Positions 55,945-64,000 of a DNA stretch of 64,000 nucleotides are shown here, piece by piece. Position 1 is the first letter of the stretch. The number at the start of each line of letters is the position of its first letter. The DNA lies in assembly GCF_014672835.1 (NCBI RefSeq), contig NZ_CP060244.1, positions 847,001 through 911,000 on the forward strand, written 5' to 3'. The notes under the pieces were generated by a model. The model made no database searches and was not told the DNA's origin. It saw only the letters and a list, made by a program, of their open reading frames with translations. The DNA comes from Entomobacter blattae. GTDB lineage: Bacteria > Pseudomonadota > Alphaproteobacteria > Acetobacterales > Acetobacteraceae. A program made the translations under genes and the position numbers.

Positions 55945-56549
55945 TCCGCTCTATTGAAAAAAAGGTTTCCTTATTGGAAGATGATGATCGTGCCCTTTCC
56001 TGTAAAGGGTGTAAAGCCTAAGAGAATTTTGCTAATAATTTGCTAATAATATGAGGATTGATTTTGGGAAAAAGGAGTGGTCTGGGGCAAAAGGTTATGA
56101 GGTGAAAAAGGTCATGAGGTGAAGCTGAAAATTCTTCTAAGGAAATTTACTGAGCGCCCCTATTAAGTTCCCCCTTATGGTTGCAGCCACTTTGGATATG
56201 GCAAGGGAGAAGGAATCTCTTTTAAGGGCAGGGAGACGAACCTTTTTCCTGAATTTTCGCTGATTTATTGTTGAGTTAAGTTTGTTGTTTAGTCAATGGG
56301 TTTTAGCATGAGATTTTTCACGCCAATATGTAGAAACGCCAGTGTGAAGAAAAAACTTAAGCACCCAGTCTTAAGAGCCCAGTCTATTTTGTTTTCATGT
56401 TTTATTTTCCAAAGCGGATGGGAATTTTAAGAAGACAGGTAAAGATGAACACTTCTCAAAGTTCTTTTAATTTTCATCCCAAAGTTAATTTTCATTTCAA
56501 AACATGGGCTCTTATTAAACGATAGAGCGTAAATGGTATTAAATGATAG
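55945..56549. other. Spacer before the rpsN-rpsH relic
   Basis: About 600 bp, AT-rich, no gene recognised. Short direct repeats include TTTGCTAATAAT (about 56027-56052), AAAAGGTTATGAGGTGA / AAAAGGTCATGAGGTGA (about 56089-56122) and TTAATTTTCAT (about 56468-56495). Confidence 0.35.
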
Positions 56550-56603
56550 AGAGATTTGGCATCATCTGGCCAAATTCCAGACTTGGTAAAGTCAAGCTGG
56601 TAA
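56550..56603 (+). pseudogene. rpsN: rpsN (ribosomal protein S14) 3' end fragment
   Basis: The frame reads RDLASSGQIPDLVKSSW and then a stop, the universally conserved end of S14 (G-x-[IV]-P-G-[LV]-x-K-[AS]-S-W). It lies 12 bp before the rpsH start, as in the spc operon, so one colinear operon piece was copied. Upstream codons are unrecognisable. Confidence 0.85.
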
Positions 56604-56615
56604 GGGTATTATATC

Positions 56616-56900
56616 ATGGTACTTTCCGATCCATTGGGGGATATGATGACTCGTATCCGAAATGCACAGCGTGCTCGGCATACTGTGTGTGTTGCGCCTT
56701 CTTCAAAATTGCGTGCAAATGTTCTTGAAGCCCTTCGTCGTGAAGGTTATATTCGTGGCTATACTGTCGAGGAAATAAGAGCAGGGATTTCTCAGCTTCG
56801 TATTGAGTTGAAGTATAATGAAGGAGAGCCTGCGATTAAGGAACTCCAACGCGTTTCTAAACCAGGGCGTAGGGTTTATTCCAAGATTAAAGAGCTATAG
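56616..56900 (+). pseudogene. rpsH: Truncated rpsH (ribosomal protein S8), N-terminal 94 codons
   Basis: An intact frame starting at ATG reads LSDPLGDMMTRIRNAQRARH, SSKLRANVLEALRREGYIRGY, and YNEGEPAIKELQRVSKPGRR. S8 is normally ~130 residues; here a stop follows YSKIKEL, removing the C-terminal domain that makes the core rRNA contacts. Either a relic still in frame or, less likely, an expressed S8 fragment. rplF, which should follow, is absent. Confidence 0.85.
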
Positions 56901-57049
56901 AGATTTAAGAGGAAGATCAGGCTAAAGGGGTGTGCCGCTTCAGAGGAATGGCGCTTGCCAGCAGGTTTTGTATTTTTTATGATAATGCGATATCGTCAAT
57001 GCCAACGCCTCGTTTGGAGAAGGGCCAAGTTTTCCTTCCAAAGGGTTAA

Positions 57050-57175
57050 ATGGCAGGCAAAAACAAAAGCGTGGTAGAATGGGGGAAACATCTTGCAGCA
57101 GGTGCACTTTTTTTGGCGAGCTGGTCTGCCCGATTTAAAAATGCTTTTTGGCATGAGGGAATTTTTCTGAAATGA
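57050..57175 (+). CDS. Small protein ORF overlapping cbpA
   Basis: 41 codons beginning MAGKNKSVVEWGKHLAAG, with hydrophobic ALFLASW and a basic/aromatic end (ARFKNAFWHEGIFLK). AAGGG lies five bases before the ATG, and its stop overlaps the cbpA start as ATGA, so translation is coupled. Composition suggests a small membrane-associated or amphipathic protein. No family recognised; it is too short for ordinary gene calling. Reality is inferred from the ribosome site and coupling. Confidence 0.55.
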   Translation: MAGKNKSVVEWGKHLAAGALFLASWSARFKNAFWHEGIFLK

Positions 57176-58089
57176 GCCAGGATCCTTATAAAATACTCGG
57201 AGTGGAGAAAACAGCCAGCGAGGCTGAGATCCGCAAGGCCTATCGGGCCCTGGCCAAGAAATATCATCCAGACCTTAACCCCGATAATAAGGAAATGGAA
57301 GAGAAGTTTAAGGCCATTGGGGAAGCCCATGCCCTTCTTTCCGATAAAGAGAAAAGGGCCCGCTATGACAGGGGTGAGATTGATGCCTCTGGCCAGGAAA
57401 CGCCTTTCGGGCGGGGGTATGGTGGGGGATCGTATCGGGATTTTGCCGAAGGCGCGCAAGGGTTTCGCTATAGCCATGGTGGGGGGCCAGAAGAAGCTTT
57501 CTCCCATGCCTATTCAGAGGCAGATCTGGGCGATATTTTCAAAGATCTTTTCTCTCAAGGGGGTGGGCGCAGGCAAAGGCGGGGCCCAGCTAAGGGAAGT
57601 GATGCGTCTTATGCGTTGAGTATCCCTCTTTTGGATGCCATTAATGGTGGAACATCGCGTATTACCTTGCCCAATGGTTCAACCCTGGATGTTAAGATCC
57701 CTCCTGGCATTCAAGAGGGGCAGGTGCTTCGTTTGCGGGGCAAGGGCGCGCCAGGTTTTCAAGGAGGCGAAGATGGAGACGCCCTGATTACCATTTCGAT
57801 TAAGCCTGATGCCGTTTACACCCGAGAGGGGAATGATGTGCGCATGACACAGGATATTGATTTAAAAACTGCCGTTTTGGGGGGCAGCATTTCCGTAAGA
57901 ACGCCCTCTGGCGAGGTTAACCTTACTGTTCCGCCCCATTCTGATTCGGGCAAAGTGTTGCGGCTGCGTGGGCGTGGGGTTAAGGCCCATGGTGGGCAGG
58001 AAGATGGCAACCTTTATGTGGTTCTTCAAGTTGTCATTGGTAAGACTAATCCACAGCTTGAAGATTTTTTAAAAAACTGGTCACCTTGA
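57172..58089 (+). CDS. cbpA: DnaJ-like co-chaperone, CbpA type
   Basis: 305 residues. J domain: DPYKILGVEKTASEAEIRKA, with the HPD motif in KKYHPDLNPDN. A Gly/Phe-rich linker follows. Two C-terminal substrate-binding domains (KIPPGIQEGQVLRLRGKG; LTVPPHSDSGKVLRLRGRG). No zinc finger, so type B rather than DnaJ proper. Stimulates DnaK. Followed 56 bp later by cbpM. Confidence 0.93.
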   Translation: MSQDPYKILGVEKTASEAEIRKAYRALAKKYHPDLNPDNKEMEEKFKAIGEAHALLSDKEKRARYDRGEIDASGQETPFGRGYGGGSYRDFAEGAQGFRYSHGGGPEEAFSHAYSEADLGDIFKDLFSQGGGRRQRRGPAKGSDASYALSIPLLDAINGGTSRITLPNGSTLDVKIPPGIQEGQVLRLRGKGAPGFQGGEDGDALITISIKPDAVYTREGNDVRMTQDIDLKTAVLGGSISVRTPSGEVNLTVPPHSDSGKVLRLRGRGVKAHGGQEDGNLYVVLQVVIGKTNPQLEDFLKNWSP

Positions 58090-58145
58090 ACCCTGCCAAA
58101 AGAGACATATTGATTGAGTGAGTCAAAAGGATATGGGGGTGTAAA

Positions 58146-58466
58146 TTGATTACAATTGAAGCATTATGTGGGCGTGTTTCTGGCCTTAACCCATCAGAGA
58201 TTGAACGTTGGGTAGACAATCACTGGGTGCGTCCAGATGGGGTTTCGGGCCATTATATGTTTTGCGAAATTGATGAAGCCCGGGTGCGCCTTATTCGTGA
58301 TTTACGCGACGATATGGGGGTTCATGAAGAGCATATTTCCCTTATCCTTTCCCTGGTTGACCAGCTCTATTCAGCCCGCCGGCAGATTAACTATCTCCGC
58401 AGGGCCATAACAACCGATGACTTGCCTGAGCTGAAATCGATGTTGCGGGGTCTCCTCGAAAAATAG
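58146..58466 (+). CDS. cbpM: Chaperone modulator CbpM-like protein
   Basis: 106 residues, MerR-like fold. ITIEALCGRVSGLNPSEIER with WVDNHWVRPDG matches CbpM, which binds the J domain of CbpA and inhibits it. EIDEARVRLIRDLRDDMGVH and a C-terminal helix follow. TTG start. The order cbpA-cbpM is standard. Confidence 0.88.
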   Translation: MITIEALCGRVSGLNPSEIERWVDNHWVRPDGVSGHYMFCEIDEARVRLIRDLRDDMGVHEEHISLILSLVDQLYSARRQINYLRRAITTDDLPELKSMLRGLLEK

Positions 58467-58727
58467 CACTGTTCTCACTCTTTTATCTCAAAAGCCATTT
58501 CAATATTTTAAGCTTGTCGATGTAAGGGGCTTCTGTCATGTGCGTGTAGCCAGGTTGCGGGCGGCCAGGAGAAGCCATAACCAGGAGAAGGTATAATAAA
58601 CATGCTGAGAAAAAGAGGGAAGAAGAGACAGTTATAGGACGGTTTTAAGACGTTTAAATTTTTGTTTCAAATTTTGGTATTACAGTGCTGGTTAAAAACC
58701 CCCAATTTTTAGCTTTTTACCATGAGA
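58467..58727. other. Spacer after cbpM
   Basis: No gene recognised. It opens a ~2.2-kb stretch (58467-60717) with no intact gene and several relics. A short direct repeat of CCAGGAGAAG occurs at 58568-58592. Confidence 0.35.
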
Positions 58728-58978
58728 GCAGTTGACGCTTTCAACGACCACCCTTTCTCGGATGAAACGTGACGCGCTCTTGATTAGGAAGGATGGTTAG
58801 ATACCGGAGATTTGGGCCTATAGGCTTGATGGCCAAAGGATTGTTATAAGGTCGTGCGAAAGACCAGAGTATCATCAGTGATCGTAATGTTTAATGACCG
58901 TAATATTTTGGGTCGTGTAATATCTGGCCCCGTAATATTTGGTCCCAGGATCTGGAATGGGCCGCTTATGGCGTGTAA
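58728..58978 (+). pseudogene. AMP-binding (acyl-CoA/acyl-AMP ligase) fragment
   Basis: Frames give FNDHPFSDET, EGWLDTGDLG, GRAKDQSIISDRNV and RNIWSQDLEWA. These are consecutive adenylating-enzyme motifs (D-G-W-[LF]-x-T-G-D-L-G; G-R-x-K-D-x-I-I; fatty-acyl-AMP-ligase-type R-N-x-x-P-Q-D-[IL]-E). Stops and frameshifts break it. The part before RNIW is expanded by degenerate copies of CGTAATATTTGG (about 58880-58950). Confidence 0.7.
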
Positions 58979-59062
58979 ATTTTATGTTTGAGGGTTTGCA
59001 TAAAGAAGCCATTTTGAGGACCCATCAAGGGTAGGAGAAAAAGGCTTAGATGTAACCTTCTG

Positions 59063-59257
59063 TCATTTCATGCTGTAAATAAGGAACCAGATTTTTTTAA
59101 TATAATAGCAATAGAAGAGAAAGCTACGACGACAGCTTGGCTGGGGCAACTTTGTTAATTGCTCCGCCGGTACCATCTCATCTTTTATATCAGCCGATTC
59201 AATAATATATTTTGTTACTTTATCCTCCAATAACGGCTTACGTAAAGATTCAGTCAC
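59063..59257 (-). pseudogene. tig: Trigger factor (tig) fragment
   Basis: The minus strand reads TESLRKPLLEDKVTKYIIES, then ADIKDEMVPAEQL. This fits the trigger factor C-terminal segment L-R-x-P-[IL]-[FL]-E-[DE]-K-V-x-x-x-I-[IL]-E-x-A-x-[VI]. Past that the sequence is unrelated. Trigger factor is ~450 residues; only ~35 codons remain. clpP, its usual neighbour, is absent. Confidence 0.65.
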
Positions 59258-59261
59258 ATGA

Positions 59262-60130
<869 letters not shown>

Positions 60131-60717
60131 GAGAGAAAGAGAGATATTGGGAGAGAGAAAAGGAGGAAGGGCATCTTCTCCAAAAGGGTGTAAAAACGGC
60201 AATGCTGCTATGCGGGGAAAGCTTTCCTAACAGACTTATAAGATGAGGGCTGTTAGATGAAAGTGTTAGACGAAAGAAAGAGCAGAAAGTAAGAGCCCTC
60301 AAGAGTGAAATTGCTCCCCTCTGGTTTCCATCATAGGGGAGAAGCCTTGTTACGGTTGTTCATTCTGTCAAACTTCCATTCAAGCAGGATGTGGGTTTTC
60401 CTAAGTTGAGCGGCCGTCCCTTTGGATTCCATCAGGTAGGAAGTCCTTTCATGGTTGTTAATCCTGCTAAATCTCTATTAAAACAGGGTATGGGTTTTAC
60501 CCTTTGGCCTTACCTAAGGGGAGTTACTCTGAGCGGCTTGTCGGCTATTTTGGCTGTTAACTTGCCACTAACCATCGCAGAGAAATGGCCGCCACGCAGC
60601 GTGCTGCACGTTTTCATGAGGACGGTTATATTTTGTCACAAAAAATAGGCTATAGTATAGAAGCTATTCTATGGTAAGTGAGAAGAGGAAAATAGCTGTA
60701 CTATTTATGTATTAATT
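60131..60717. other. Spacer with ~97-bp degenerate direct repeat before the metal efflux operon
   Basis: Two related blocks, about 60327-60402 and 60424-60505, share TTCCATCA, GTTGTT-ATTCTG, and GTGGGTTTTCC/ATGGGTTTTACC in order. No gene is identified; a frame at 60391-60648 has no family features. It must contain the promoter for the operon starting at 60718. A GA-rich tract lies at 60115-60165. Confidence 0.4.
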
Positions 60718-61962
60718 ATGTTTTTTTTATTGAATAAGCCGTATCTTTACTGTATCGGGATGATCCTCTCCGTTGTTGTTTTTAATAGTACGGCTTATGC
60801 TATTACTTTACAGGAAGCCATTGCCAAAGCGTGGCAGGTCGACCCTGCTCGTAAGGCCTTTACTACCGATAAGGAGGCCGAATATAATAAGGCCGATGCC
60901 GCTCATTCCTGGTTTCCCGGTGGCCCAACCCTCAATGGGCAGTATTTTGATGACCACGCCATAGGCAGCAACCAGGGCTATACCACCTATCAATTTGGGG
61001 TTTCTGTACCTGTTTGGTTGCCAGGCCAGCGGGATGCTACTATTCAGGAAGCCCTTTCCAACAATAAAGTTGCGATAGAAAACCTCGCCGTTGAAAAAAT
61101 GCTGATTGGCATACGGGTTTTAGATGCAGCAACAGAAGCCTCACTCTACAAAAACCAGGTTATGATTCTTGAGCAGGAAAAAGAGGCCCTGCTTCATATC
61201 AGAAAACTTTCTGACAGTCTTTACACCCATGGGGAAATTGCCTCAACAGATTTAGATGCCATTATTGCCTGGTTGGAAGATGTTGAACGAGAGCTGGCCA
61301 CAGCCCAGGAGCAATATATTAATTTTCGGGCTATGGTGCAGCAGCTTACCCTTCAAGATGAAGTCCCCGATATTCTGATGATTGATGGTCAGGGTCTTTT
61401 ACGGCAGAACGTAAAGGATTTAAACCTTATTGTTGAACATGACCCGCGCATGAAGCTTGCCCAGGCGGTTCTTTCTTCTGCTGAAGCTACCCATGAACGG
61501 GCAAAGTCGTCCTTTATGCCAGCGCCTCAAGTGGGGGTTATGGGGATTCACGAAAAACAGTATGGTAGCCCGTGGAACTCGCGTATTGGGTTTGAGGTTA
61601 GTGTCCCCCTTCCGAGCGAGGCTCGCAATGTGCCCATGCAGATGGATGCAGTAAAGAAAATTGCCAGCGCCGAACAGCTGGTGGTTTCCAGCAAGCGTGC
61701 TATTTATGCAGAGTATATCAAATTACGGGCGCGTTTTTGGGCCTCTCTTAAAGTCGTCCGCCATACGACTGAAAAATATAACGCTCTTGAGAACCGGTTA
61801 AACAGTATGGCCAAGGCGTGGTCTGTGGGGGAGGTCGCCAGTATTGAATTTGTTCGTGCTCGCCACCAAGCCTTGTTGGCACGAAGGGAAAAAATTGCTG
61901 CTGATATTATGTGGCGAAGTGCCCTTTTGCGCATTTTAATTACCGGCAGGCGGTATCCATGA
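60718..61962 (+). CDS. TolC-family outer-membrane channel of a metal efflux system
   Basis: 414 residues with signal peptide (core YCIGMILSVVVFNSTAYA). TolC-fold repeats: ITLQEAIAKAWQVDPARKAF, and second half LIVEHDPRMKLAQAVLSSAE. FEVSVPLPSEARNVPMQMDAV is a block seen in CzcC-like proteins. First gene of channel-(small ORF)-adaptor-RND pump, a CusCBA/CzcCBA-type set for heavy-metal export. The metal cannot be told. Confidence 0.85.
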   Translation: MFFLLNKPYLYCIGMILSVVVFNSTAYAITLQEAIAKAWQVDPARKAFTTDKEAEYNKADAAHSWFPGGPTLNGQYFDDHAIGSNQGYTTYQFGVSVPVWLPGQRDATIQEALSNNKVAIENLAVEKMLIGIRVLDAATEASLYKNQVMILEQEKEALLHIRKLSDSLYTHGEIASTDLDAIIAWLEDVERELATAQEQYINFRAMVQQLTLQDEVPDILMIDGQGLLRQNVKDLNLIVEHDPRMKLAQAVLSSAEATHERAKSSFMPAPQVGVMGIHEKQYGSPWNSRIGFEVSVPLPSEARNVPMQMDAVKKIASAEQLVVSSKRAIYAEYIKLRARFWASLKVVRHTTEKYNALENRLNSMAKAWSVGEVASIEFVRARHQALLARREKIAADIMWRSALLRILITGRRYP

Positions 61963-62008
61963 GCCCGTTGAGAGAAAGATACCAGGCAGAAACAGCAGGG
62001 AAACCCCT

Positions 62009-62398
62009 ATGAAAGAAGCCTTCTGCCAAACCCTTCAGGGAGAAAGATTTCCAAAAAACATGGGACAACATTTCCGTAGTATTATGAGAAAAAAACTTCA
62101 GGAAAACCCTTTTGGAAACGCATTTTCAGGACTCCTCCAAAAAAAATCTCCAGAAAAAAATTTCCCAGAAAATCCAGAAAATAAAGCCCCAGAAAATAAA
62201 GCCCCAGAAAATAAAGCCCCAGAAAATGAACCGTCAAAAAATAAACCTTCAGGAAATAAACTTTATGGAAAGGATCACACGGGATATGACCATGCGGGAT
62301 ATGACTATGCCCAGCCCCGAGGCCTGCATTTTAAATCCACTGACTCGAGTTCTATTGACTCGAATTCTATGAGGCGATCTTTGTGGAAATGGGGATGA
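62009..62398 (+). CDS. Low-complexity ORF inside the metal efflux operon
   Basis: 129 codons, Lys/Asn/Pro-rich, with a 3 x 15-bp repeat coding PENKA (62174-62218) and no signal peptide, metal-binding Cys or His cluster. It overlaps the adaptor start by 16 bp. A weak ribosome site (AGGG) precedes the ATG. It may be a spacer that is accidentally open; such a gene is not a standard part of cus/czc operons. Confidence 0.3.
   Translation: MKEAFCQTLQGERFPKNMGQHFRSIMRKKLQENPFGNAFSGLLQKKSPEKNFPENPENKAPENKAPENKAPENEPSKNKPSGNKLYGKDHTGYDHAGYDYAQPRGLHFKSTDSSSIDSNSMRRSLWKWG
62174..62218. repeat. 15-bp exact tandem repeat, three copies
   Basis: CCAGAAAATAAAGCC repeated three times, with a partial fourth copy. 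It keeps the frame of the ORF at 62009. Confidence 0.85.
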
Positions 62399-63690
62399 GA
62401 GCAATAGGGATGAGAGCAATGGGTCTGTGGAAAAAGGGTGGTTGTCAAACATCACTCACCTTCTTTCGTCGGGTGGTTCTGGGCGAGGGTATTGGGCCAA
62501 TGCTTGTTTTGTCTTTGGTTTGTGTAGGCATCAATCCAGCATGGGGGGTGGCCGCCAAAAAGGCTGTTGGGCAAAAGGGCGTAACCCCTAGCACCAGTAA
62601 ACCCAGAGTTGGGCCTCAATCGGCTAATCTTGGTTTTCTTAGCGTAACCCCTGAAATATTCCGCACGATGGGGATTAAAACGGCCAAGGTACGAAACGGT
62701 AAAATCAGCAGCTTTATTGTTAGCCCGGCCTATGTTGAGGCCGATGATCGGAGTTTGGTTAAAATCCGCCCGGTTGGGAATGGGCGCGTGGTTAAGGTTT
62801 ATACGTATCCCGGTCAGGTTGTGGTGCCTGGCACGCCTTTACTGGATTATGAAAACTATACCTTAACCGATGTGATCAATCAGGTTGATGCGGCCAAGGC
62901 AGTGGTCGAGGAAGCTCAGGCCCAGAAAACGGAAGCGGCCTATGCTGCCCAAAGGGGGAACTTGTTGCAAGGGGGGGCTTTGCCAAGGGGAGAGGTGCAG
63001 AGAAGGCAGACTGTTTTGCAGCATATGTCTGGTCTGGTTAGGGAAAAGCAGGCTCTTTTGCATAATATGCGCATGCGATTGAGCCAGTTTAGCAATAATA
63101 GCGAAACTATTTTTGATGGCCACTATTCCCGCGTTATGTCACCGGTTTCAGGAATGGTGAAAACCATTAATATCTCGATGGGCGATATGATCGGTTCAAG
63201 CAGTCTGCCCGTGGTAGAAATTGTCAATACCTCTACGGTTTGGGTGGTTTCTCAGGTTTCAAGCCATAATCTCGATCAGGTTAAAATTGGCAATCCGCAA
63301 AGCACGATCATTGCTGAACATACGCCTTCCTTGCCCATTTCTTCTACAGTTACAACCATAGATAGTAGTGTTGATCCTATTACACGCCAATTTCTGGTGC
63401 GGAGTGAGGTGAAAAATACGGGTAAGCTCCGGGCTGGCATGTTTGTAAGAACACGGATTTACAACACACCTCAACCTGGGCTTGTCATCCCCAAGGAGGC
63501 CCTTCAGAGGATTGATGACCATTTTGTGGTTTTTGTAAAAGTTGGCCCCCATCGTTTTGCTTGCCGTATTGTTGTAACCGGGCCTTCCTCTGATCAGGAT
63601 ATCCTGATTAAGAAGGGATTGAAGGAAGGTGATGAGATTGTAACAAGTGGCAGCTTTGACTTAAAATCTCAGCTCGCTATGAGGCAGTAG
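62383..63690 (+). CDS. Periplasmic adaptor of a metal RND efflux system, CusB/CzcB family
   Basis: Up to 435 residues; several in-frame starts (62383 GTG to 62419 ATG) exist, partly created by a GAGCAAT-GGGAT repeat. A signal segment (GPMLVLSLVCVGINPAWGVA) precedes the mature protein. VGNGRVVKVYTYPGQVVVPG is the lipoyl half-motif, then a helical hairpin, and MSPVSGMVKTINISMGDMIG the second half. TLRAGMFV-like KLRAGMFVRTRI and VVFVKVGPHRFACRIVVTG complete the barrel. Follows the channel gene and is 13 bp before the pump. Confidence 0.87.
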   Translation: MEMGMRAIGMRAMGLWKKGGCQTSLTFFRRVVLGEGIGPMLVLSLVCVGINPAWGVAAKKAVGQKGVTPSTSKPRVGPQSANLGFLSVTPEIFRTMGIKTAKVRNGKISSFIVSPAYVEADDRSLVKIRPVGNGRVVKVYTYPGQVVVPGTPLLDYENYTLTDVINQVDAAKAVVEEAQAQKTEAAYAAQRGNLLQGGALPRGEVQRRQTVLQHMSGLVREKQALLHNMRMRLSQFSNNSETIFDGHYSRVMSPVSGMVKTINISMGDMIGSSSLPVVEIVNTSTVWVVSQVSSHNLDQVKIGNPQSTIIAEHTPSLPISSTVTTIDSSVDPITRQFLVRSEVKNTGKLRAGMFVRTRIYNTPQPGLVIPKEALQRIDDHFVVFVKVGPHRFACRIVVTGPSSDQDILIKKGLKEGDEIVTSGSFDLKSQLAMRQ

Positions 63691-63703
63691 GAGAGGCGGG
63701 GAA

Positions 63704-64000
63704 GTGTTAAGATTTATCAAGGCACTGTTACGCCATGGTGGCATTATCATGGGTTTGTGTGCGGTGTTAACCATAGCGGGGATTATAGACCTGCGCACCT
63801 TACCTGTTGAGCCTGTGCCTGATATTTCTCCTAAGCAGGTTATGCTGTCTGTTACGGCGCCGGGCTTGCCAACGGAAGAGGTGGAAAGGCTTGTAACCTT
63901 GCCAGCAGAAACGGCCATGGCGGGGATTCCTGGCATTGTTAATCTACGCTCTATCACTCGTACAGGCCTTACGGTGCTTTATCTTCAATTTCGGGAAGAT
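63704..64000 (+). CDS. Heavy-metal RND efflux pump, CusA/CzcA family (5' part, cut by window end)
   Basis: Partial: 99 codons from a GTG start with AGGAGAGGCGGGG upstream. LRFIKALLRHGGIIMGLCAV is transmembrane helix 1. TLPVEPVPDISPKQVMLSVT and APGLPTEEVERLVTLPAETA, then GIPGIVNLRSIT, are strong CzcA/CusA N-terminal motifs. The remaining ~930 residues lie beyond the window. Confidence 0.9.
   Translation, partial: MLRFIKALLRHGGIIMGLCAVLTIAGIIDLRTLPVEPVPDISPKQVMLSVTAPGLPTEEVERLVTLPAETAMAGIPGIVNLRSITRTGLTVLYLQFRED

Overview
The window looks like part of the chromosome of an alphaproteobacterium. The best guess is an acetic-acid-bacterium relative (Acetobacteraceae), perhaps host-associated. This is inferred from gene content and order: alphaproteobacterial-type GshA next to rsmE and ubiA, a queECD cluster, an OprB-type sugar porin, periplasmic trehalase, waaA-lpxK-acyltransferase, cbpA/cbpM, and two RND efflux systems. 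No tRNA, rRNA, CRISPR array, prophage or intact insertion sequence was seen.

Layout. 0.2-5 kb: a Thr/Asn/Ser-rich beta-repeat protein, two small exported proteins and a GST. 5-9 kb: a large two-domain glycosyltransferase and a Nudix hydrolase. 10-15 kb: an aldehyde dehydrogenase, an SGNH hydrolase and an alpha/beta hydrolase. 15-17.6 kb: queE-queC-queD (7-deazaguanine synthesis), followed by 39 perfect tandem copies of a 7-bp unit. 18-23 kb: ubiA, rsmE, gshA. 24.6-26.8 kb: trehalase. 27.7-33.8 kb: a MexAB-OprM-like pump operon. 34-39 kb: an amino-acid permease, lolA, rsmI and an LpoA/LppC-like lipoprotein. 39.8-43.3 kb: lipid A/Kdo genes. 44-49 kb: OprB porin, pirin, a Rho-Usp chimera, Usp and pdxH. 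49.9-55.9 kb: fabI, aroC, a glycosyltransferase, a Gfo/Idh oxidoreductase and OsmC. 57-58.5 kb: cbpA-cbpM with a probable unreported small ORF in front. 60.7-64 kb: a CusCBA/CzcCBA-like metal efflux operon running off the right edge.

The most unusual feature is in the spacers. Intergenic DNA is long, and much of it consists of broken, frameshifted fragments of conserved genes. By eye I recognise pieces of rplB, rpsC-rplP, rpsN-rpsH, two separate parts of rpoC, rho, nusB, tig, plsX, aroC, the RND pump gene, phosphoketolase, an SMR transporter, a uracil-DNA glycosylase, an AMP-binding ligase and a polyol dehydrogenase. Three have a parent inside this window and form an age series: a usp copy about 99% identical, an aroC copy about 93-94%, and a pump-gene copy near 80%. 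Several fragments carry short tandem duplications of about 14-23 bp, and the same kind of repeat occurs in other spacers. One junction (usp copied into a rho fragment) shows microhomology at both ends, and another (aroC) ends in a 22-bp palindrome. I infer continuing microhomology- or slippage-driven copying of gene pieces into spacers, followed by decay. The mechanism is not proven by the sequence.
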